From positions 1 to 10,525 of the forward strand of contig DATKDU010000483.1 of assembly GCA_035512595.1 (NCBI GenBank): DNA of 10,525 nucleotides. The letters run 5' to 3'. Below the pieces are notes generated by a model. The model worked only from the letters and a program-made list of their open reading frames with translations. It did no database searches and had not been told where the DNA came from. The DNA comes from DATKDU01 sp035512595 (GTDB lineage: Bacteria > Planctomycetota > Planctomycetia > Pirellulales > Pirellulaceae). The position numbers and the translations under genes were made by a program. How positions within the stretch are numbered: position 1 is the first letter of the stretch; each line of letters starts with the position of its first letter. This document shows positions 6,192-10,525 of this stretch, piece after piece.

Positions 6192-6995
6192 ATGACCGTC
6201 GCCAAACCTCTGCCCCTGACGAAGACGCTGATCCCGGCCACCTGGGACGTCCCCGCGGAGTTCAAGAGCCGCCTGGGGGAAAAGGTCGGCCGGCAGCGGG
6301 CCATGCAGGCCGAGGGGCAATTGCTGCTCGTCCTGCACGCGCCGCCAAAAGCCGAGGATCCGCACCGCCGCGGGCGTCTCTTCTGGCGCAAGGCCGACGG
6401 CTCTTGGCTCTCCAACGAGCTCGGCGGCGGCCCGGCGGCACTCGCCAAGCACCTGGCGGAATTCGAGGACGTCATCGAGCGTTACGACCGGCAGGAGGAC
6501 GATGCGGTCCGCGTCGAGGAGCTGTTCGCGATCCTGGAGGCCATGTCCCCGGTCCATCGCGCCGCCCGCAACCTGCACGCCACGCTGCAGGACGCTCGGC
6601 AGATGATTGCCGGCGATCGCGACCTGATCAACTTCCGCGACCGGGCGTATGAGATCGAGCGTTCGGCCGAGCTGCTGGTCGGGGAGGTCAAAAATGCCCT
6701 GGAGTTCGCCGTCGCCAAGCGTTCCGAGGAGCAGGCCGCCGCCTCCCACCAGATGGCGATCCAGTCCCACCGGCTGAACATGCTGGCGGCATTCTTCTTC
6801 CCCATCGCCACGCTGATGGCCATCTTTGGCTCCGAGCTGCACCACGGCTTGGAGCAGTACGTGAAGGACCCGTTCCTGTTTTACATCGTGCTCGGCGCCG
6901 GGCTGTTGCTGGGCGTCGTTCTGGCCGGATATCTGGCCGTTTCCGGAGCGCCGGCGTCGAGGAACAAGACGTCGCCAGGAGGCCGGAGTCACTAA
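6192..6995 (+). CDS. CorA-like membrane protein lacking the GMN signature
   Basis: 267 residues. There is no signal peptide. The N-terminal part (about 10-75) is a mixed region, followed by long charged helices (about 82-195). The C-terminus carries two membrane helices (about 197-214 and 228-251), a short loop between them and a basic tail. The segment QSHRLNMLAAFFFPIATLMAIFGSEL (191-216) closely follows the pattern of the first membrane helix of CorA magnesium/cobalt channels, where it would end in the selectivity motif GMN. Here the motif reads GSE (213-215). CorA proteins are usually longer (about 310-370 residues), so the N-terminal domain is short. A cation channel role is possible, but the changed signature makes ion specificity doubtful. 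It could be a structural or regulatory relative. ATG 6192 is chosen as the first start; the next Met is at residue 38. There is no Shine-Dalgarno site; a heptamer array directly precedes it. Confidence 0.75.
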   Translation: MTVAKPLPLTKTLIPATWDVPAEFKSRLGEKVGRQRAMQAEGQLLLVLHAPPKAEDPHRRGRLFWRKADGSWLSNELGGGPAALAKHLAEFEDVIERYDRQEDDAVRVEELFAILEAMSPVHRAARNLHATLQDARQMIAGDRDLINFRDRAYEIERSAELLVGEVKNALEFAVAKRSEEQAAASHQMAIQSHRLNMLAAFFFPIATLMAIFGSELHHGLEQYVKDPFLFYIVLGAGLLLGVVLAGYLAVSGAPASRNKTSPGGRSH

Positions 6996-7000
6996 CCCAG

Positions 7001-7030
7001 CCTCCATTTTTCTGTCCTCCATATTCCTGT
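7001..7030. repeat. Two tandem 15-base units after the CorA-like gene
   Basis: 7001-7015 and 7016-7030 match at 13 of 15 positions (CCTCCATTTTTCTGT and CCTCCATATTCCTGT), followed by CC and another pyrimidine-rich stretch. They lie six bases after the TAA... stop region of the CorA-like gene, in a 204-base gap whose remainder (7040-7199) shows no clear promoter. The function is unknown; the pyrimidine-rich strand is the same as in the heptamer arrays. Confidence 0.65.
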
Positions 7031-7199
7031 CCTTCCCCTTTCGCCCCTTCGCAGGCAGAATCTCACAAACGACCTTGGCGAAAGTGTCCACGGTCCCTTA
7101 CGATGCCCCCATGCTCGATGCCGCTGGTCCCAGGGGCTTGACCGCGCGGCGTAGAATGCAGTTGTAGGGATGCACTACCGCTTTTACGGGGGGATGGTC

Positions 7200-8321
7200 A
7201 TGCGGGCTGCATGCTGGATCGCGCTTTGGCTCTGCGCTGTGTTCGCCGCAGCGCACGCGGCGGCTCAAGAGGCGAGCCAGCCGCTGTATGTGAAATTCGG
7301 CGGCCAGGTCCGGGATGAGGACCGCGTGATCGCCGCCGCCAGCAGCCGCGGCCAGCCGCTGAAGGTCCTGGAGGAAAGGGACGAGTCGGTCCGCGTGCAA
7401 CTCAATGACGGGGCGGGGTGGATCTCCCGCATCGACGTCGGCACGCGCGAAGAAGTCCTCAAGGACGCCTCCCAGCGGATTGCCAACGAGCCCGACAACG
7501 TCGAGCTGCGGCTGTTCCGCCTGGAACTGCTCTCGCCAACCAGCGCCAGCGACCAGAACCAGGCGCTGGCCGATCTGGAACATGTGATTCAATTAGCGCC
7601 GCAAGATCCGCGCGGTTATTTCCTTCGCGGCTCGCTGCGGGCCAAGACGCGGCAATTCGACGCCGCCATCGATGACTTTTCGCAGTGCCTCAAGCTCGAT
7701 CCGAAGCTGGCGGCGGCACTCCTGGAGCGCGGGATGGCGTATTACGCCCTGCGGGAGTTCGACATCGCCCTTGACGACCTCAACGCCTACGTGAAGCTCG
7801 AAGGGGAATCGGCGGAGGGGCTGGCAGCCCGCGGCATGGCCCGCGTTGAATTGCAAAAATATGCCCAGGCCGAGGCCGATTTTGCGCAGGCGATCAAGCT
7901 CGACAATCAGCTTGCGCTTCCCTGGTTTGAGCGGGCCCGCATGTGGATGCGGCGGCACAACGCCCCGGCCGCCGTCAGCGACCTATCGGAGACGCTGAAG
8001 CGCAACCCGCAGCACTTGGACGCGACGATCTTTCTGGCGACGCTGCTGGCTTGCGGGCCCGATGATTCGCCGCGCGACGGCAAGCGGGCGATCGACCTGG
8101 CCACGATCGCTTGCCGCCTGGCGGGCGAGAGCGATTTCCGTCCCGTCGAGGCGCTGGCCGCCGCCTATGCCGAGGCGGGGGATTTCGCCAAGGCGGTCGA
8201 GCAGCAGGAGAAGGCGCTGGCGCTGCTCGCCAAGGCGAAAGCGCCGGAGGGGGCCAAGAATGCGGCCCGCTACCGCCTCAGCCATTACAAGGCGAGCCAG
8301 CCCGTGCGGCTGATGCGGTAG
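7200..8321 (+). CDS. Secreted tetratricopeptide-repeat protein with SH3-like N-terminal region
   Basis: 373 residues from ATG 7200. In-frame ATGs also exist at 7170 and 7194. 7200 is chosen because it starts a classic signal peptide (MRAACWIALWLCAVFAAAHAAAQ) and a GGGGGG run ends six bases upstream; 7194 is nearly as good. After export the protein begins with a small beta-rich region (about 28-82) containing GQPLKVLEERDESVRVQLNDG and GWISRIDV, like a bacterial SH3 domain. TPR-like helix pairs follow near 100-135, 138-169, 172-201, 206-235, 240-269 and 317-346, with hallmark residues such as GYFLRGSLRAKTRQFDAAIDDFSQCLKLDP. The segment RDGKRAIDLATIACRLAG followed by AAAYAEAGDFAKAVEQQEKAL is typical of planctomycete TPR proteins. 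It probably acts as a periplasmic protein-interaction scaffold; no partner can be named. The gene ends in a TAG inside a palindromic region. Confidence 0.85.
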   Translation: MRAACWIALWLCAVFAAAHAAAQEASQPLYVKFGGQVRDEDRVIAAASSRGQPLKVLEERDESVRVQLNDGAGWISRIDVGTREEVLKDASQRIANEPDNVELRLFRLELLSPTSASDQNQALADLEHVIQLAPQDPRGYFLRGSLRAKTRQFDAAIDDFSQCLKLDPKLAAALLERGMAYYALREFDIALDDLNAYVKLEGESAEGLAARGMARVELQKYAQAEADFAQAIKLDNQLALPWFERARMWMRRHNAPAAVSDLSETLKRNPQHLDATIFLATLLACGPDDSPRDGKRAIDLATIACRLAGESDFRPVEALAAAYAEAGDFAKAVEQQEKALALLAKAKAPEGAKNAARYRLSHYKASQPVRLMR

Positions 8322-8325
8322 TGTA

Positions 8326-8364
8326 GGCCACTCGCTCCGCGAGTGGCCATGTGTACTCGCGGAG
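8326..8364. repeat. Overlapping alternative hairpins between convergent genes
   Basis: Hairpin A is a perfect 10-bp stem (8326-8335 with 8339-8348, GGCCACTCGC arm) and a three-base loop. Hairpin B pairs 8335-8344 with 8355-8364 (CTCCGCGAGT with ACTCGCGGAG), also perfect over 10 bp with a ten-base loop. They share 8335-8344, so only one can form at a time. The element starts five bases after the TPR stop codon. There is no T-run on either strand, so it is a weak candidate for a bidirectional terminator and may simply be a repeat element. Confidence 0.75.
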
Positions 8365-8386
8365 TGTGTGTACTACTTCAGAAGCC

Positions 8387-8486
8387 GTAGGGCGAGTCAA
8401 GTTGGCTCCGCCAGCGCCGATCCGCCGGAATCAAGGCCGCGTTACGGCGGGTCGGCGCTCGCCGAGGCGAGCTTGACCCGCCCTAC
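8387..8486. repeat. 100-base imperfect palindrome containing the hydrolase stop codon
   Basis: The outer arms 8387-8401 (GTAGGGCGAGTCAAG) and 8472-8486 are complementary at 14 of 15 positions. The similarity continues inward for about 40 bases with one gap and some mismatches. The right half (8446-8482) is itself a stem-loop: outer GGCGGGTC with GACCCGCC, inner GCTCGCC with GGCGAGC. It recurs at 9609-9645. The right end provides the TAG stop (8483-8485, minus strand) of the hydrolase. The element may serve as a transcript end for both convergent genes. Confidence 0.75.
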
Positions 8487-9553
8487 TTCAATTGCTCGTC
8501 CAAGAACGCGTAGGCCGTCTTCCGCGCTGCCTCCGGAAAGTCGTGCCCGCAGTCGGGATAGATCGCCCGCAGGTTGCTCTCCTTCCCCAGCAGCTTGAAC
8601 GCCGGCGCGGCCGCGGCAATCGAGTCCTTGACCCCCGACACATCAAAGTTGCCGTCGTGCAGCGGCGAGACGGTCAAGAACGCCCGCGGGGCGATCGCCG
8701 CCACCAGCTCCGGGAAATCAAACGGCGCCTTGTCGGGATTGTTCTCGTACCGGCTGGCAATCAGCGGCATATAGCGGCTGCTCGTCCAGCCCGCCAGCTT
8801 GCCGCCATAGTACTTGTGGAACCGGGTGAAGCCGCAGCAGGAGACGGCCGCCTTGATCCGCGTGTCCAGCACGGTCGTGAAGATCGTGTTGTGCCCGCCG
8901 AGCGAGTGGCCGATGCACCCCAGTCGCTGGCCATCGACCTGCGGCAGCGACTGGAGCAGGTCGATCGCCCGGGTGTTGTCGAAAATGGCCTTCATCGTGC
9001 CGCTGGCGTACCCGTGCTGGGCGAAGTCGTACTCGTATTCCCCGAACGACGGGTAATCGGGGGCCAGCGTGACGTAGCCGTGCTCGGCCAGTTCTTTGGC
9101 GTAGTGCAAATTCGGAAGGCCCCCCAGGCCGGCGGGCTCGTCTTTGCCGATCTTGGTCGTCTGGTGGAGGCACAGGATGGCCGGCAGCTTCTGGCCCTTC
9201 TCCAGTTTGGGGATGAAAAGCCACGCCCGAACGACCCGGTCGGCAGAGTCGGTGTGATACTCGACCTTCTGGCGGCGAATGCTGCCGATGGTCGTCTCTT
9301 CGATCACCTTCATTCCCAGCGGCACGTTCTGCTTGGGCTTGGGCAACGGCCCCATGGCGGCCTGCATGCCGGCCAAGATGTGCTCCCGGCGGACTTCCCA
9401 GTCGGCCGCCGTGCGGATCGGTTGCTTCTGGCCGGCGTCGTCCAGAAAGTACGATAGGTCCTGGTGCTCGGGATAGGCTGGGCTCTGCGGCTCTTCCGCA
9501 CCGGCAATGCCAAAAGACGCGAGGATGACGGCGATCGGCAGGGATTGATTCAT
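8483..9553 (-). CDS. Secreted alpha/beta hydrolase (acetyl-xylan-esterase / dienelactone-hydrolase-like)
   Basis: 356 residues. ATG 9553 is preferred to an upstream in-frame GTG at 9586 because it begins a short signal peptide (MNQSLPIAVILASFGIAGAEE, cleavage near 19-20). No Shine-Dalgarno site is evident. The hydrolase fold shows as LPAILCLHQT (123-132) at the oxyanion hole, the nucleophile elbow GHSLGGHN (Ser217), the acid in SPLHDGNFD (Asp300 likely, Asp304 possible) and the His in CGHDFP (His337). The N-terminal DLSYFLDDAG..QPIRTAADWEVRREHILAGMQAAMGPLP is typical of planctomycete secreted esterases annotated as acetyl xylan esterase or dienelactone hydrolase family. A role in removing ester groups from polysaccharide is plausible but inferred. 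It converges on the TPR gene and is flanked on both sides by copies of a 37-base stem-loop in the same orientation; its stop codon lies at the edge of one. Confidence 0.87.
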   Translation of the reverse strand: MNQSLPIAVILASFGIAGAEEPQSPAYPEHQDLSYFLDDAGQKQPIRTAADWEVRREHILAGMQAAMGPLPKPKQNVPLGMKVIEETTIGSIRRQKVEYHTDSADRVVRAWLFIPKLEKGQKLPAILCLHQTTKIGKDEPAGLGGLPNLHYAKELAEHGYVTLAPDYPSFGEYEYDFAQHGYASGTMKAIFDNTRAIDLLQSLPQVDGQRLGCIGHSLGGHNTIFTTVLDTRIKAAVSCCGFTRFHKYYGGKLAGWTSSRYMPLIASRYENNPDKAPFDFPELVAAIAPRAFLTVSPLHDGNFDVSGVKDSIAAAAPAFKLLGKESNLRAIYPDCGHDFPEAARKTAYAFLDEQLK

Positions 9554-9608
9554 GGCGGGTAAAAAATAATGGAGGGAAGGTAGCACCAGGCATGGCCCAG
9601 CCTATTAT

Positions 9609-9645
9609 GGCGGGTCGGCGCTCGCCAAGGCGAGCTGGACCCGCC
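9609..9645. repeat. Second copy of the 37-base stem-loop repeat
   Basis: It matches 8446-8482 at 35 of 37 positions in the same orientation, differing at positions 19 (A for G) and 29 (G for T) of the unit. The outer stem GGCGGGTC/GACCCGCC and inner stem GCTCGCC/GGCGAGC are both preserved. It lies 56 bases upstream of the hydrolase start, between it and the divergent DUF1559 gene. The rest of this 219-base gap (9646-9760) shows no promoter I would defend. Confidence 0.8.
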
Positions 9646-9760
9646 CAACCGAAACCTAAAAAAATGCGTCAATTCTCTCGACATTGTCTGGCCAACGTGA
9701 GACACTAAGGGGCATTGCTGGGGCGGCATTCGCTGACCCGATTCGAGGCCCATTTGGGAA

Positions 9761-9767
9761 GAGGAGG
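9761..9767 (+). promoter_or_regulatory. Strong ribosome binding site of the DUF1559 gene
   Basis: GAGGAGG ends five bases before ATG 9773, a near-perfect Shine-Dalgarno match. It decides the start and contrasts with the weak or absent sites of most genes here, suggesting high translation of the pilin-like protein. Confidence 0.8.
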
Positions 9768-9772
9768 CAACC

Positions 9773-10525
9773 ATGTCCCAACGCAAACTGCGCGGTTTTA
9801 CGATCGTTGAGCTGCTGGTGGTGATTTCGATCATCGGCGTGCTGATGGCGCTGCTGTTGCCGGCCGTGCAAGCGGCCCGGGAACACGCGAGAGGAGTCCA
9901 GTGCCGCAACAACCTGAGGAATCTGGGGCAGTTTGCGACGGAGTATTCCGCCCGCAAGGAAACGCTGCCGCCGTCGCTCTACTGGCCATCCATGGTTTTG
10001 CAGAATCACAGGCCGCAGCAGTGGATCGACCCCAACTCAGGCTTCCCCTACCCGGTTTACTCCTGGGTTCACGCTCTCATGCCGAGCATCGACAACTCGA
10101 AATGGGGAATGATGAGCAGGCTGGAAGAGTTGCACTGGGGACCGGGCAAGACGGCAACGATCGACATCAATAGCCCTGGGACGCTCTCGGACCCAGTCAT
10201 TGGCTTATCGGAACTGCAAGGGCTCAAGTGTGCCAGCGACGTGGTGGGCTCTCATCCTTACGGGCAGACCGGGGGAATCTCTTACGTTTGCAACGCGGGG
10301 CGTGAGAATTACTACGGCAACGCGCCGCGGCCGTACGACTGGCCGGCCAACGGGGCCATGGACAATCGGCTGACGCTGTTCAATAGCTCCTGGCAGCCCA
10401 TCTTTCCCTCTGCCCTCACAGACAAGACCTCGATCGCGGATTTTGCCAACGGGGACGGCGCCAGCAACACCCTGCTGTTCACCGAGAACACCAATGCCTG
10501 GGATTGGTACGATCCGCTCGATCGC
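9773..10525 (+). CDS. DUF1559 pilin-like protein (3' end cut by window edge)
   Basis: 251 codons are visible with no stop. The N-terminus has the type IV pilin/pseudopilin signal: short basic leader (MSQRKLRG), prepilin peptidase site G8/F9, TIVE with Glu at mature position 5 (Glu13), then the hydrophobic helix LLVVISIIGVLMALLLPAVQAARE (14-37). The DUF1559 body follows: RGVQCRNNLRNLGQF (40-54), the Cys-containing LKCASD region (about 153-158), ISYVCNAG (169-176) and the DGASNTLLFTENT region (232-244). DUF1559 proteins are found in large numbers in planctomycetes and are thought to be processed and exported like pilins; the exact role is unsettled. The typical C-terminal H-x9-DG tail would lie beyond the window. 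It is transcribed away from the hydrolase. The call is secure; the function is not. Confidence 0.93.
   Translation, partial: MSQRKLRGFTIVELLVVISIIGVLMALLLPAVQAAREHARGVQCRNNLRNLGQFATEYSARKETLPPSLYWPSMVLQNHRPQQWIDPNSGFPYPVYSWVHALMPSIDNSKWGMMSRLEELHWGPGKTATIDINSPGTLSDPVIGLSELQGLKCASDVVGSHPYGQTGGISYVCNAGRENYYGNAPRPYDWPANGAMDNRLTLFNSSWQPIFPSALTDKTSIADFANGDGASNTLLFTENTNAWDWYDPLDR

Noticed and set aside
6153..7091. Open frame of 312 codons on the minus strand opposite the CorA-like gene
   Set aside because: No recognisable domain; its ends are encoded by repeat DNA (7001-7030 and the heptamer array), and the plus strand has a coherent membrane protein.
7138..7157. Possible promoter (TTGACC and TAGAAT) before the TPR gene
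   Set aside because: The hexamers are only eight bases apart, far from the usual 16-18, so a sigma-70 promoter is not supported.
8492..9457. Open frame of 321 codons on the plus strand opposite the secreted hydrolase
   Set aside because: The opposite strand encodes a signal peptide and a full catalytic triad; the plus frame is a high-GC shadow.
9684..9706. Possible promoter (TTGTCT and GACACT) before the DUF1559 gene
   Set aside because: The spacing is eleven bases and both hexamers are poor matches.

Overview
The window looks like chromosomal DNA of a planctomycete, probably in or near the Pirellulales. The reasons are a DUF1559 pilin-like protein with a type IV pilin N-terminus, tandem DUF4013 membrane proteins, a zinc-ribbon membrane protein, secreted alpha/beta hydrolases, a TPR protein of planctomycete type, high G+C, few clear Shine-Dalgarno sites, and intergenic gaps filled with palindromes and short repeats. 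No RNA genes, insertion sequences, phage genes or CRISPR arrays were found. The genus is not identified.

Layout. On the minus strand, reading leftward from 4468: a double zinc-ribbon membrane protein (3575-4468), a secreted alpha/beta hydrolase (2739-3515), then three tandem paralogous DUF4013 membrane proteins (1818-2624, 929-1792, and one cut by the left edge, up to 911). On the plus strand: a DUF1611/DgcN-type P-loop protein (4740-5789), a CorA-like membrane protein without the GMN signature (6192-6995), and a secreted TPR protein (7200-8321). Converging on the TPR gene is a second secreted alpha/beta hydrolase (8483-9553, minus). The right edge cuts a DUF1559 gene (9773 onward, plus), which has the best ribosome binding site in the window.

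The genes do not form one recognisable pathway. The DUF4013 trio is almost certainly one transcription unit, with gaps of 17 and 25 bases. The others look like ordinary planctomycete envelope and secreted-protein genes.

The most unusual content is between the genes. Both gaps around the DUF1611 gene carry arrays of degenerate 7-base units. One stretch of about 147 bases (4520-4666) can be read as 21 consecutive heptamers without a phase slip, and related units recur at 5795-5878 and 6158-6185. The second gap also holds a large modular palindrome (5922-6030). Other gaps hold a 22-bp near-perfect palindrome (2664-2726), a pair of overlapping, mutually exclusive hairpins (8326-8364), a 100-base palindrome whose right arm supplies the hydrolase stop codon (8387-8486), and a second 37-base copy of its core on the other side of that hydrolase (9609-9645). 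I see no clear new multi-gene system; the repeat families are what deserve a second look.
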